39,688 nucleotides of DNA from an uncultured Eubacteriales bacterium (GCA_905210485.1 CAJLXA010000012.1:1-39688), one strand, 5' to 3'. Shown: positions 14,511 through 22,523, numbered from the stretch's first letter. Notes: a model not told the origin generated them from the sequence alone. Translations and numbers: made by a program.

Positions 14511-14556
14511 CATGTCGCTACCAAATTTTATTTATATAAAACGGAGGAATTTCCAA

Positions 14557-15612
14557 ATGTCAGTCAAAGTTGCCATTAACGGTTTCGGTCGTATCGGCCG
14601 TCTTGCTTTCCGCCAGATGTTCGGCGCAGAAGGCTATGAAGTTGTCGCCATCAACGACCTTACCAGCCCGAAGATGCTTGCGCACCTTCTGAAGTATGAT
14701 ACGGCTCAGGGTAGCTACGTTGCCCAGGGTCATACCGTTGAATACAAGGATTCCGTTCTCGGTGAAGACGGCAAGACCGTAGTTGTTCCCGGTTCCATCA
14801 CGGTTGACGGCAAAGAGATCACCATTTACGCCTGCCCGAAGGCCGCTGACCTTCCTTGGGGCAAACTCGGTGTTGATGTTGTTCTTGAATGCACCGGTTT
14901 CTACTGCTCCAAAGAAAAGTCGATGGCACATATCGCCGCCGGCGCAAAGAAAGTTGTTATTTCCGCTCCTGCGGGCAACGACCTGAAGACCATCGTTTTC
15001 AACGTTAACCAGGACACGCTGACGAAAGATGACCAGATCATCTCCGCCGCTTCCTGCACCACGAACTGCCTTGCTCCTATGGCAAAGGCTCTGAACGACA
15101 ATTTCCCGATCCAGAGCGGTATCATGACCACCGTTCATGCTTACACCGGCGACCAGATGATTCTTGACGGTCCGCACAGAAAGGGTGACCTCCGCCGTGC
15201 CCGTGCCGGCGCTCAGAACATCGTTCCGAACTCCACCGGTGCCGCTAAAGCAATCGGCCTTGTTATCCCCGAACTGAACGGCAAACTGATCGGTTCCGCA
15301 CAGCGCGTTCCTACCTGCACCGGCTCGACCACGATTCTTGTGGCTGTTGTTAAAGGCAAGGATATTACGAAAGACGCCATCAATGCCGCTATGAAGGCCG
15401 CCGCAACCGAATCTTTCGGTTACAACACCGATGAAATCGTTTCTTCCGACGTTATCGGTATGCGTTACGGCTCTCTCTTCGACGCTACCCAGACCATGGT
15501 TGCGAAGATCGACGACGACACCTATCAGGTGCAGGTCGTTGCTTGGTATGATAACGAAAACTCCTACACCTCGCAGATGGTTCGTACCATTAAGTATTTC
15601 GCCGAAATCTGA
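14557..15612 (+). CDS. gapA: glyceraldehyde-3-phosphate dehydrogenase, type I
   Basis: A 351-residue NAD-dependent GAPDH that converts glyceraldehyde 3-phosphate to 1,3-bisphosphoglycerate in glycolysis. It starts with the Rossmann motif INGFGRIGR (7-15). Asp34 in AINDLT indicates NAD rather than NADP use. The catalytic Cys167 lies in SAASCTTNC and a catalytic His in TTVHAYTGDQ. WYDNENSYTSQM is the usual C-terminal block. The ATG at 14557 has GGAGG upstream. Codon use is far more biased (few rare codons, many C- and T-ending) than in its neighbours, as expected for a very highly expressed gene. The upstream in-frame extension through the structured leader is not coding. Confidence 0.98.
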   Translation: MSVKVAINGFGRIGRLAFRQMFGAEGYEVVAINDLTSPKMLAHLLKYDTAQGSYVAQGHTVEYKDSVLGEDGKTVVVPGSITVDGKEITIYACPKAADLPWGKLGVDVVLECTGFYCSKEKSMAHIAAGAKKVVISAPAGNDLKTIVFNVNQDTLTKDDQIISAASCTTNCLAPMAKALNDNFPIQSGIMTTVHAYTGDQMILDGPHRKGDLRRARAGAQNIVPNSTGAAKAIGLVIPELNGKLIGSAQRVPTCTGSTTILVAVVKGKDITKDAINAAMKAAATESFGYNTDEIVSSDVIGMRYGSLFDATQTMVAKIDDDTYQVQVVAWYDNENSYTSQMVRTIKYFAEI

Positions 15613-15638
15613 TTTTTCGGTATCTGTTGCATAAAGCG

Positions 15639-15675
15639 AAAAGAAACGAACGGGAAACCGTTCGTTTCTTTTTTA
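15639..15675 (+). terminator. terminator of gapA
   Basis: AAAAGAAACGAACGG pairs with CCGTTCGTTTCTTTT around a GAAA tetraloop, followed by more T's. Confidence 0.93.
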
Positions 15676-15780
15676 TAGCGAATACGTTTTGTTTTATAGG
15701 GAAATACGATTTAACGGGAACTCCGCCATACGTCGGACATATCGTCTTCGGGACGGTATTGTCGCGCGTGGATCGACGTA

Positions 15781-16632
15781 TCAGGAAAAATAAGCGATGG
15801 TACGCGTGAGCGTGCGCACGGTATGCGGCGCGGCGGTGAAAATGTCGGGGCGTTGACTCCATTCCGGGGGTATGGCGTCACGGCGGTCGGGAAGGTTCAG
15901 CCACGGCTCAATACAGATCATATGCGCTCTCTCCGGCCGCCATAGAAGCAGATTCCTAAACTCCGGGAATGTGACGACGGCGATCTTTTCGCCTTCGACG
16001 GATTCCAGTGTTATGCGGCGTGACGCTAAATCCGGGAATATCAGCGTTCTATCTTCGCTAAGAAAATCGGCGGGAAGCGGTAAATAATCGGTGACGCCGT
16101 AATCGATAGTTTTACCAACAAGATACCCGTCGGCATCATGTACAGCATGAATCAGATGTTCTGTTTTTTCAAAGCGGATCGCATAATGACCGATGTCGCG
16201 CGGGAATGAAAATGATTCGTGACCGGCCGCATAGAACGGAAGCGGTTCATCGCCTTGATTTTCGACAATATAGGTCACGGACAATGAGTTTTTCAAGAGC
16301 GCATATCTGACGCCGAAAAGAAAGTCATAGGGAAAAAGCGCGCGTATTTCGTCATTGATGGAGAGAAATAAAGTGAGTGAAGTATTGTCTTTTTCTTTCA
16401 GAATATAAGGGTAATGGGAAGCAAAACCGTGGCATGGTATGGGGAAAAGGATATGATTTTTTTTGACGGAAACCTGACCGCCGAACGGAAAAAGTATCGG
16501 CGCATGCTTATCCCAACTGCCATCGCTGTTTTGCCACAGTTTTTCTTTGCCGCGGAAGCGAATACTTTGCATTTCCGCACCGAAATCATTGACCGTGACG
16601 GACAGACTTTCGTTTTCAATAATGTATAACAT
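15781..16632 (-). CDS. aldose 1-epimerase family protein (LacX-like)
   Basis: A 283-residue galactose-mutarotase-fold protein. It resembles the LacX/YeaD branch: AEMQSIRFRGKEKLWQ and HAPILFPFGGQV near the start, GHESFSF in the middle (His-containing active-site block) and ICIEPWLNLPDR near the end, with the Glu expected of the family. It probably interconverts or binds a hexose or hexose phosphate; the exact sugar is not evident. The ATG at 16632 has GAGGA upstream. No strong promoter is seen just upstream, and the upstream gene is a remnant, so it may once have been its partner. Confidence 0.88.
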   Translation of the reverse strand: MLYIIENESLSVTVNDFGAEMQSIRFRGKEKLWQNSDGSWDKHAPILFPFGGQVSVKKNHILFPIPCHGFASHYPYILKEKDNTSLTLFLSINDEIRALFPYDFLFGVRYALLKNSLSVTYIVENQGDEPLPFYAAGHESFSFPRDIGHYAIRFEKTEHLIHAVHDADGYLVGKTIDYGVTDYLPLPADFLSEDRTLIFPDLASRRITLESVEGEKIAVVTFPEFRNLLLWRPERAHMICIEPWLNLPDRRDAIPPEWSQRPDIFTAAPHTVRTLTRTIAYFS

Positions 16633-16731
16633 GTTTTCCTCAAGTGTTGATGTCGAAATTGTTTTGCTGTAAGTGCCCGCGAAAATGCGGCTTGATTTTT
16701 TATATCGCGGGGCAGTGACGGAAGTTCTTCC

Positions 16732-17070
16732 CTAAAATGCATAGTATTTTCTTCGTCGATAAGGAGTTGTTTCCCCGGTTAAAAATATCACGGTAAACAC
16801 TGTGCTATACAAGGCTGGTGTAATACCGAGCGAGTTCAATGCTGTGTTCTGAGGCATAGGTGTTATCTCGTGTAGTTTGTTGTCTGCATAACGACCACGC
16901 ATATAACCGAATACGGTTCGTCCGGGAGCGTATAGGCATCTCTGTGTAAAGTTTTCGAGGCAGGCATAACCCATTCCTGCCATGAAATCAATCAGGCGTC
17001 TAACTTCCGCCGCTTTTATGACATCATTGAGGGAGCAATCAATCATAACGCCGAAATGCTTGTAATTCAT
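16732..17070 (-). pseudogene. frameshifted 5' remnant of a GH20-like beta-N-acetylhexosaminidase gene
   Basis: The ATG at 17070 opens MNYKHFGVMIDCSLNDVI, then RRLIDFMAGMGY and FGYMRGRYADNKLHEI, which align in order with the start of GH20-type hexosaminidases of gut Firmicutes. After that the original frame becomes unrelated, but another frame on the same strand (16805-16863) reads YASEHSIELARYYTSL, where the family continues with a Y-A-x-E-H-G-I-E-L block, before meeting a stop. So at least one frameshift, a stop and loss of the remaining several hundred residues have occurred. This is a decaying gene, not a new 112-residue protein. The last 40 or so codons of the open frame are out of frame. 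Confidence 0.75.
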
Positions 17071-17099
17071 CGCGAGTTTCTTTCCGTGTTATCATATAA

Positions 17100-17127
17100 G
17101 AAAAACCGACGGCAGGCGTCGGTTTTT
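17100..17127 (-). terminator. terminator of the CD1247-type gene
   Basis: AAAAACCGACG pairs with CGTCGGTTTTT around GCAGG, and the minus strand reads a T-run after it. It is symmetric and lies 15 bases after the stop codon. Confidence 0.88.
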
Positions 17128-17142
17128 ACATTACAGGGGAAA

Positions 17143-17577
17143 TTACTCTTCGTCGTTGCCGCAACCGGAGCAATGCTCGCAATCTTCGGCCGTGCAGGTG
17201 CAGTCAAATTTTTCACCGCAGGCAGGGCAGGTGACAGAAGAGGGGTCAATCGTGTCGTCGAAGCATACGGTTTCGCCACAATTCGGACATTCCACTTCAT
17301 AGAAGTCCTCGTCGCCGTCCTCTGCATCGTCGTCTTCGGCATCATCATCTTCCTCGTCGCCGAAGAGATATTCCTCTACGTCGCCGAGATCGCTGTCAAG
17401 TTCATCGGCATAATCTTCCAATGTATCCGTACGATCGGCAAGATCGGCAATGGCGCCGGCCATTTCGTCCACAAGGTCGATGAGTTTCAGGATCAGTTTG
17501 CCTTCCGGCTTTTCTTTGTCGAGATCAAGTCCGTCGGCAAGACCTTTGATATAGGAAGCCTTTTCGTAAATATTCAT
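17143..17577 (-). CDS. CD1247-type protein with C-terminal zinc ribbon
   Basis: A 144-residue protein of unknown function. The N-terminal 70 residues (MNIYEKASYIKGLADGLDLD) are a conserved helical domain seen next to efp in many Clostridia. A very acidic Asp/Glu run (about 73-91) follows. The end is Cys-rich, with CPNC and CPAC forming a zinc ribbon, then CTC, CEHC and CGN, enough for a second metal site. It follows efp with a 45-base gap, so the two are co-transcribed; this conserved linkage is the main clue to its role and suggests a link to translation. Confidence 0.82.
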   Translation of the reverse strand: MNIYEKASYIKGLADGLDLDKEKPEGKLILKLIDLVDEMAGAIADLADRTDTLEDYADELDSDLGDVEEYLFGDEEDDDAEDDDAEDGDEDFYEVECPNCGETVCFDDTIDPSSVTCPACGEKFDCTCTAEDCEHCSGCGNDEE

Positions 17578-17622
17578 AGGTTTTCCTCTTTTCTTATAAA
17601 CTATATTTCGGGGAAACGGGGG

Positions 17623-18180
17623 TTAGCAACGGGAGAGATATTCGCCGGTTCTGGTGTCGATCTTCAGGACATCGCCCTCATTGATGAAGATCGGAACTTT
17701 GATAACAGCGCCGGTTTCCAGAGTGGCGGGCTTTGTCACGTTGGTGGCGGTGTCGCCGCGAACGCCGGGTTCGGTTTCGGTAACGGCGAGTTCAACGAAC
17801 GTAGGCGGTTCAACGCTGAATACTTTGCCCTTGTAAGATACGATTTTGACCATCTCGTTTTCCTTGACGAACTTGAAGTTGTCGGAAAGCTGAGATTCGT
17901 TCAGCGGCATCTGCTCGTAGGTTTCCATATCCATGAAATAGTAGAGGTCGCCGTCTTTGTAAAGATACTGCATTTCTTTACGTTCCACATAAGCGCTTTC
18001 AAATTTAGCAGTGGGGTTGAAACTGGTTTCGACAACCGCGCCTGTGATAACATTTTTCATTTTGGTTCTGACAAAAGCCGCGCCTTTGCCCGGCTTTACG
18101 TGCTGGAATTCGATAACCTGCATAACGTTACCGTCCATCTCAAAAGTTGCGCCGTTTCTGAAATCTCCTGCTGTAATCAT
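17623..18180 (-). CDS. efp: elongation factor P
   Basis: A 185-residue EF-P, the usual length, with three OB-like beta-barrel domains. EF-P enters the E-site to relieve ribosomes stalled at polyproline. The modification loop is HVKPGKGAAFVRTK with Lys32 at the tip, the residue modified in some bacteria; no EpmA/EpmB or YmfI-type gene is visible here. The C-terminal block GDVLKIDTRTGEYLSR is canonical. The ATG at 18180 has AAAGGTG upstream. It has a long leader with three hairpins. Confidence 0.97.
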   Translation of the reverse strand: MITAGDFRNGATFEMDGNVMQVIEFQHVKPGKGAAFVRTKMKNVITGAVVETSFNPTAKFESAYVERKEMQYLYKDGDLYYFMDMETYEQMPLNESQLSDNFKFVKENEMVKIVSYKGKVFSVEPPTFVELAVTETEPGVRGDTATNVTKPATLETGAVIKVPIFINEGDVLKIDTRTGEYLSRC

Positions 18181-18222
18181 TGTTCACCTTTTATTCTCAG
18201 CGGCAGAAATATTTTTGGTTTT

Positions 18223-18301
18223 GAAAGAGGGTATCCGCATACCCGCTGTGCTGCGGCTCTTTCGTTTCATGCTGTCGCATGGGAAGTACAGTCTGCACTT
18301 C
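18223..18301 (-). promoter_or_regulatory. structured leader of efp
   Basis: Reading the minus strand 5' to 3': a hairpin GAAGT/ACTTC (18283-18301), a hairpin CATGC-GACA-GCATG (18268-18281) and a three-way junction (18223-18263) closed by GAAAGAG/CTCTTTC, with inner CCGC/GCGG and GGGTAT/ATACCC stems. All lie between the predicted transcript start and the efp ribosome binding site. There is no T run, so translational control or RNA stability is more likely than termination. Confidence 0.65.
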
Positions 18302-18314
18302 AATTATCTCATAT

Positions 18315-18343
18315 ATTTTATAACAAATATTGAAATTTTGCAA
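18315..18343 (-). promoter_or_regulatory. promoter of efp
   Basis: The minus strand has TTGCAA, 17 bases, TAAAAT, giving a leader of about 125 bases. Confidence 0.82.
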
Positions 18344-18395
18344 GATGTTTTTGTAAAAAAAACAATATTTTTAAGAAAAAAAGCAAAAATTTCTA

Positions 18396-19463
18396 TCAGA
18401 AAAGTTCGATAAGGTCTTTTTTGCTGTGCGTAAAGTTGCGATAACCGTTTTCGGTGACAAGCAACATGTCCTCAATGCGGCAACCGTACTGTCCGGGAAG
18501 ATAGATGCCCGGTTCTGCCGTTACCACTTCGCCGGGAATCAGAAGTTCTTCTTTTGCCGCGGCGGGGGAGAGGCGCGGATTTTCATGAATGTACATGCCG
18601 ACGCCGTGACCGAGGCTGTGTCCGAACGCGCCGTGGTATCCGGCGTTTTCAATAATGTTGCGCGCCACGGCGTCAACGGCGTGACAGGGAGCGCCGCCGG
18701 CAATAGCGGCGATAGCCTCGGTCTGCGCCGTGAGAACCGTGTTATAGAGACGGCGCATTTCCGCGTCCGCTTTACCGATGACAACGGTACGCGTCATGTC
18801 CGAGCAATAACCCTCCACAATACAGCCGAAGTCCATCGTCAGAAAACCGCGTTCCAACTTCTTCCGGCGCGGTACGCCGTGCGGGAGCGCGCTCTGTTTA
18901 CCGCTGACGGCGATGATATCGAAACTGACGCGTTCGGCGCCTTCGCGGCGCATAAAGAGTTCGAGTGCCAGCGCGACATCGGTTTCGGTCATATCTTCCC
19001 GCAGATTTTCGAGAATATACGTAAAGGCGCGATCGGTGATGTCCTGCGCTTTTTGTATTTTTTCACATTCTTCTTCGGATTTTATAAGGCGGATACCGAG
19101 AAAAAGATTGCCGACGGGGACAAGCGGAACAGAGAAGAAAGAACGGAATTTTTCAATGCGGAAACCGGAAAGCGAAAAGTCTTCGTATCCGAGCGCGGAA
19201 ACGCCGCTTTCTTTCAGGGTCTCTTCTATGAAAGTCAGCATGCCGTTCGGCGCGACGACCGTGATATCTGAAGACACGGCTTTTTCGGCCGCTTCCGTAT
19301 ATCTGAAATCGGTTATAAGATAAGATTTGTCCATCAAAACAAGGACATATCCGTCTTCAAAAGAAAAATTTGTCAAGTATCTCTGATTGAGCGGATCGGT
19401 GACGAGAACTGCCGGAATATCTTTTTCGCGCATCGTCGCGCGGAGTTTTTCGAGAGAATTCAT
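18396..19463 (-). CDS. M24-family Xaa-Pro aminopeptidase
   Basis: A 355-residue proline peptidase. An N-terminal creatinase-like domain (about 1-125; LVTDPLNQRYLTNFS) is followed by a pita-bread catalytic domain. The metal ligands are in place: Asp211 (MDFGC), Asp222 (SDMTRT), His286 (GHSLGHGVG), Glu317 (TAEPGIY) and Glu331 (RIEDM). It removes N-terminal residues before proline or splits Xaa-Pro dipeptides. Location just upstream of efp is common in Firmicutes, but here efp has its own promoter. It overlaps the endonuclease-IV-like gene by four bases, completing a yqeG / nfo-like / pepP-like operon. Confidence 0.93.
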   Translation of the reverse strand: MNSLEKLRATMREKDIPAVLVTDPLNQRYLTNFSFEDGYVLVLMDKSYLITDFRYTEAAEKAVSSDITVVAPNGMLTFIEETLKESGVSALGYEDFSLSGFRIEKFRSFFSVPLVPVGNLFLGIRLIKSEEECEKIQKAQDITDRAFTYILENLREDMTETDVALALELFMRREGAERVSFDIIAVSGKQSALPHGVPRRKKLERGFLTMDFGCIVEGYCSDMTRTVVIGKADAEMRRLYNTVLTAQTEAIAAIAGGAPCHAVDAVARNIIENAGYHGAFGHSLGHGVGMYIHENPRLSPAAAKEELLIPGEVVTAEPGIYLPGQYGCRIEDMLLVTENGYRNFTHSKKDLIELF

Positions 19464-20320
19464 ACATTGCCTCCGAGTGTGTGATAATATTTTTTCATAG
19501 TCAGCGCGTCTTCCGATTGTGTACCGGCGGATTCGCTGATAAAGGTCGGCGTAAGACCGTGACGGGAAACGGTTTCCATCAGCGGTTCAAAGTCGGGGCC
19601 GTATACCGTGTCGGCAAAGGTAAGATGCCTTTTTTCGCCGGCGGCCGTCCATTCTATTTTTGAAAAATGACAGTGGAGATTCTTTGCCGTATCGTCGCCG
19701 AGCGCGTTGCCGATCTCATAAAAAACGCGGTAATAATCGTTGGCGGTTCTGAAAACGCCGCCGCATTCGCGTGCGTTCATATGGCCGAAGTCCACGACGG
19801 GGACAAGGCGCGGAGACATGCGGCAGAGAGTGATAACTTCCTGCAGCGTGCCGAGTTGGTTTTGCTTTCCCATTGTTTCAAGTCCGATCAGAACGTCGGA
19901 ATCGTCGATGGTTTCGAGCGTATGGGTCAATGTGTCCGCGGCAAGACGCATGGCTTCTTCGCGCGAGATTTTGGCGGCGCTTCCCGTGTGAACGACAACG
20001 GTTTTTGCGCCGAGAAGCCGCGCGGCGTGCACGCAGTCTTCGATATAGCGGACGCTTTTCAGGCGTTTTTCGGGATCCACGCCGGAAAGCGAAATAAAAT
20101 AGGGGGAGTGGAGCGACATGCGGATGCCGTTTTCCCTGGCGGCGTCACCGATGGCTTTCAGGGTTGAATCCGAAGCGGTAATGCCGTTTCCCGCCTCGTA
20201 TTCATAGGCGTCAAGGCCGATTTCGCGGAGGTAAGCCGGGGCGTCTTTTGTTTCTTTGTACCCCGCGTCGTAAAAGGCGCGGCTGTTGCCTCCCGGCCCG
20301 AACAGGGCAGAGTCAATCAT
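19460..20320 (-). CDS. endonuclease IV-like TIM-barrel protein
   Basis: A 286-residue TIM-barrel protein of the AP endonuclease 2 / Nfo family. Putative metal ligands are visible in HSPYF, VVHTGSA, GLETMGK, VVDFGHMNA, HCHFSKIE and a final FISESAG, matching the order in endonuclease IV. The family cuts at abasic sites in DNA repair, but this branch also includes sugar isomerase-like enzymes, so the activity is not certain. I chose the ATG at 20320 with AAAGGA upstream; an upstream in-frame ATG falls inside yqeG. It overlaps yqeG by 8 bases and the M24 peptidase gene by 4. Confidence 0.82.
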   Translation of the reverse strand: MIDSALFGPGGNSRAFYDAGYKETKDAPAYLREIGLDAYEYEAGNGITASDSTLKAIGDAARENGIRMSLHSPYFISLSGVDPEKRLKSVRYIEDCVHAARLLGAKTVVVHTGSAAKISREEAMRLAADTLTHTLETIDDSDVLIGLETMGKQNQLGTLQEVITLCRMSPRLVPVVDFGHMNARECGGVFRTANDYYRVFYEIGNALGDDTAKNLHCHFSKIEWTAAGEKRHLTFADTVYGPDFEPLMETVSRHGLTPTFISESAGTQSEDALTMKKYYHTLGGNV

Positions 20321-20834
20321 GTTTTGTTTCCTTTTGTTTTTCAATTCTTTTATAATATCTGCGGACGAGCGGCCGTTCAATTTTCCGCTTCATGCGAACG
20401 ATCCATGTTTTTTTGTCATTGATCGGAGAAACGATAAAGGAACGGATGCCCGCAAAGCGCGCGGCAAACATATCGGTCAGAAGCTGATCGCCGAGGAGCG
20501 CGGTTTCTTTGCGCCCGGCTCCGAGTTTGCGCATGGCGCGGAGAAGATTGTGCGGTAACGGTTTCAGGCTGTTTGCATAAGCGGGAAGTCCGAGAGCGGC
20601 GTTGAATTTCTTCAGTCTTTTTTTGTGATTGTTGGTCACCAGCGCGGCGGCAATACCGTGCGCTTTCAAAGACGAAAGAAAGGAGAGAACCTCTTCATTC
20701 GGCTCGCTTTCTTCATACGGGATCAGCGTATTATCCATATCGAGCAGTAAGGCGCGTATTCCTTCGGCGTAAAGCGCCGCCGGATCAAGCTCGGAAAAGC
20801 GTCCGTAAATACGGTCGGGTGTAAAAAAGGGCAT
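20313..20834 (-). CDS. yqeG: YqeG-family HAD-IIIA phosphatase
   Basis: A 173-residue HAD hydrolase. Motif I is LLDMDNTLIPYEE (two Asp), motif II is ALVTNNHKKR and motif III/IV is LLGDQLLTDMFAARFAG. This is the YqeG family (subclass IIIA) near mitochondrial Gep4-type phosphatidylglycerophosphatases. The C-terminus is very basic, suiting membrane or nucleic-acid contact. The ATG at 20834 has AAAGGAC upstream and a clear promoter, and it leads a three-gene overlapping operon. Confidence 0.9.
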   Translation of the reverse strand: MPFFTPDRIYGRFSELDPAALYAEGIRALLLDMDNTLIPYEESEPNEEVLSFLSSLKAHGIAAALVTNNHKKRLKKFNAALGLPAYANSLKPLPHNLLRAMRKLGAGRKETALLGDQLLTDMFAARFAGIRSFIVSPINDKKTWIVRMKRKIERPLVRRYYKRIEKQKETKHD

Positions 20835-20878
20835 TACGGTTGTCCTTTCGATAGATAAAGAAATTAAGTTATGGCATT

Positions 20879-20907
20879 AGTATAGCATGTAAACGCGGTA
20901 AAAGCAA
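20879..20907 (-). promoter_or_regulatory. promoter of the yqeG operon
   Basis: The minus strand has TTGCTT, 17 bases, TATACT, about 45 bases before the ATG. Confidence 0.82.
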
Positions 20908-20937
20908 GAAAAAAATTGTTTTTTTTCAAAAATCCTA

Positions 20938-20966
20938 TTGACAAACGGGAAGTGCTGTGCTAATAT
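20938..20966 (+). promoter_or_regulatory. promoter of the tRNA-Gly/tRNA-Arg pair
   Basis: TTGACA, 17 bases, TAATAT, 25 bases before the first mature tRNA base. Confidence 0.92.
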
Positions 20967-20991
20967 ATAGAAGTCGCAAGGTAATACCGAT

Positions 20992-21065
<74 letters not shown>

Positions 21066-21087
21066 TTGAAGATGCACGCATCTTCAA
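21066..21087. repeat. perfect 22-bp palindrome between two tRNA genes
   Basis: TTGAAGATGC is followed after AC by GCATCTTCAA. In the precursor it forms a 9-bp hairpin right at the CCA end of tRNA-Gly, with no T run. A second short stem (CGCAAA/TTTGCG) follows. It may be a processing signal. Confidence 0.75.
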
Positions 21088-21118
21088 CCGCAAAGGTGTG
21101 TATCTTTTGCGTGAGTCT

Positions 21119-21194
21119 GCGCTCGTAGCTCAGCGGATAGAGTGCCCGGCTACGAACCGGTAGGTCGTAGGTTCGAATCCTATCGAGCGCGCCA
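21119..21194 (+). tRNA. tRNA-Arg (anticodon ACG)
   Basis: The acceptor GCGCTCG pairs with CGAGCGC, D-arm TAGCTCAGCGGATAGAG, anticodon stem CCCGG/CCGGT (one G-T) with loop CTACGAA (anticodon ACG, whose A is normally edited to inosine), T-arm GGTTCGAATCC, discriminator G and an encoded CCA, 76 bases. Same transcript as tRNA-Gly. Confidence 0.97.
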
Positions 21195-21234
21195 AGAATC
21201 CCGAATGCAATAGTGTTCGGGATTCTTTTCTTTA
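21195..21234 (+). terminator. terminator of the tRNA pair
   Basis: AAGAATCCCGAA pairs with TTCGGGATTCTT, followed by TTCTTT, directly after the CCA end. Confidence 0.9.
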
Positions 21235-21373
21235 TTCCGAAGGTTGAGTTTTCCGGGCACGAAAGGCAAATCCGTCGGGGAATCCCGTTATGAAAAACGG
21301 TGCCGGAAGAGCGCCGCGGCAGGCCGGAAAATTCGCGCTTACGCCTTTGTTTTGCTTTTTTTCGATAAAACTC

Positions 21374-21402
21374 TTGCAATTACGGGAATTTCGTTATATA
21401 AT
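21374..21402 (+). promoter_or_regulatory. promoter of the mreB-like operon
   Basis: TTGCAA, 17 bases, TATAAT, about 50 bases before the start codon. Confidence 0.88.
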
Positions 21403-21452
21403 AGTATAAAATGTTTCGGCATATGATTATTTTGTTGACGGGAGGGGAAGAT

Positions 21453-22457
21453 ATGCGTAGCGGTGTCGGTGTGGATCTCGGTGCGTCGGTCATTCGTGTG
21501 GCGACGGCCGACGACGGTATTTTGGCGCGCGAAGCGTCGCTTCTTGCCGTTGACAGGACATCTGCGCGCGTTCTTGCGCTCGGCAACGCCGCCGAAGACG
21601 CGGCGAAAAAGAACGTGAACGCCATCGTTATGCGCCCTTTTTCACGCGGTCTTCTCGCGCGGAAAAACATAACAAAGTATGTTCTTTCCGAGGTAATATC
21701 AGCTCTGGAAGCGCCGCTTCCGGCCGCGGTTGCCGTTCCGTGTTCTTTTGCGCGCGAAAGTGCGGAAACACTTTTTTCTCTTATGCGTGAAGCGCATTTT
21801 CCGTCTGCCACTCTTGTGTATTCGCCCGTAGCCGCCATGATCGGTTGCAATATTTCTCCCGACACCGACGCGGTGTTTGTGGATATAGGCGCGAGCGAAA
21901 CCGGGATCATTCTGACGATTGACGGGCGCATTGTTTTTTCGGATTCCATTCCGATCGGTGGCGATCAGCTTGACCGTGCCGTTATTGATTTCCTGTTCGG
22001 AAAACGGGGTATCCGCGTGGCGGCAACGGCGGCCGAACAACTGAAAATACGCGTCGGTTCCGCATGGATTGACGGCGATGACACCGCCGTCAGGATCAGC
22101 GGTCAGAACACGGCCACGGGATGCGAAGAGGTTGTGACGGTTTTTTCTTCGGAATTGATGGCGGCGTTTGAAACCACGCTGACGATTCTTATTGACCATA
22201 TCTGTGCCGCCGTGAGACGTGTACCGCTGAATCGGGTGGAAAGCGTTTTCCGCAACGGCATTTATCTCGCGGGGGGCGGCGCCGCGCTGACCGGACTTGA
22301 CCGCCTGATCTCGGCTTTGACCGGCGTACATACGACGCTTGTTCCGCAGGCCGCCGACGTGGTGGCGCTCGGTCTTTCCCGCATTGCGGCGCTTGACCCG
22401 TTTGACCCCGCGGACGCCGCGCTTATTTCGCGCGTTTCCGCGTATACGTTCGGCTGA
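21453..22457 (+). CDS. divergent MreB-like actin homologue
   Basis: A 334-residue actin-fold protein of the MreB family, in which members form filaments under the membrane that guide wall synthesis. Recognisable blocks are VGVDLGASVIRVA (phosphate 1), RPFSRGLLARKN, FVDIGASETGII (phosphate 2), IPIGGDQLDRAVIDF, AEQLKIRVGSAW and IYLAGGGAALTGL (adenine site). It departs from MreB at key places: phosphate 2 lacks the G-G-G-T-T run, and the usual I-E-E-P block with the catalytic Glu reads VYSPVAAMIG. The ATG at 21453 has GGAGGGG upstream. It may bind ATP without hydrolysing it, so it is better called a paralogue than the cell's main MreB. Confidence 0.8.
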   Translation: MRSGVGVDLGASVIRVATADDGILAREASLLAVDRTSARVLALGNAAEDAAKKNVNAIVMRPFSRGLLARKNITKYVLSEVISALEAPLPAAVAVPCSFARESAETLFSLMREAHFPSATLVYSPVAAMIGCNISPDTDAVFVDIGASETGIILTIDGRIVFSDSIPIGGDQLDRAVIDFLFGKRGIRVAATAAEQLKIRVGSAWIDGDDTAVRISGQNTATGCEEVVTVFSSELMAAFETTLTILIDHICAAVRRVPLNRVESVFRNGIYLAGGGAALTGLDRLISALTGVHTTLVPQAADVVALGLSRIAALDPFDPADAALISRVSAYTFG

Positions 22458-22523
22458 AAACCGGCTGAACGCATTACCGTATAAATTTTATCCGAAACCA
22501 TATACATAGGGAGGAGACATATT

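Noticed and set aside
14227..14556. An N-terminal extension of GAPDH through the structured leader
   Set aside because: The extension would start before the transcript start and translate the palindromic repeats. The GAPDH family begins at the ATG at 14557, which has GGAGG upstream.
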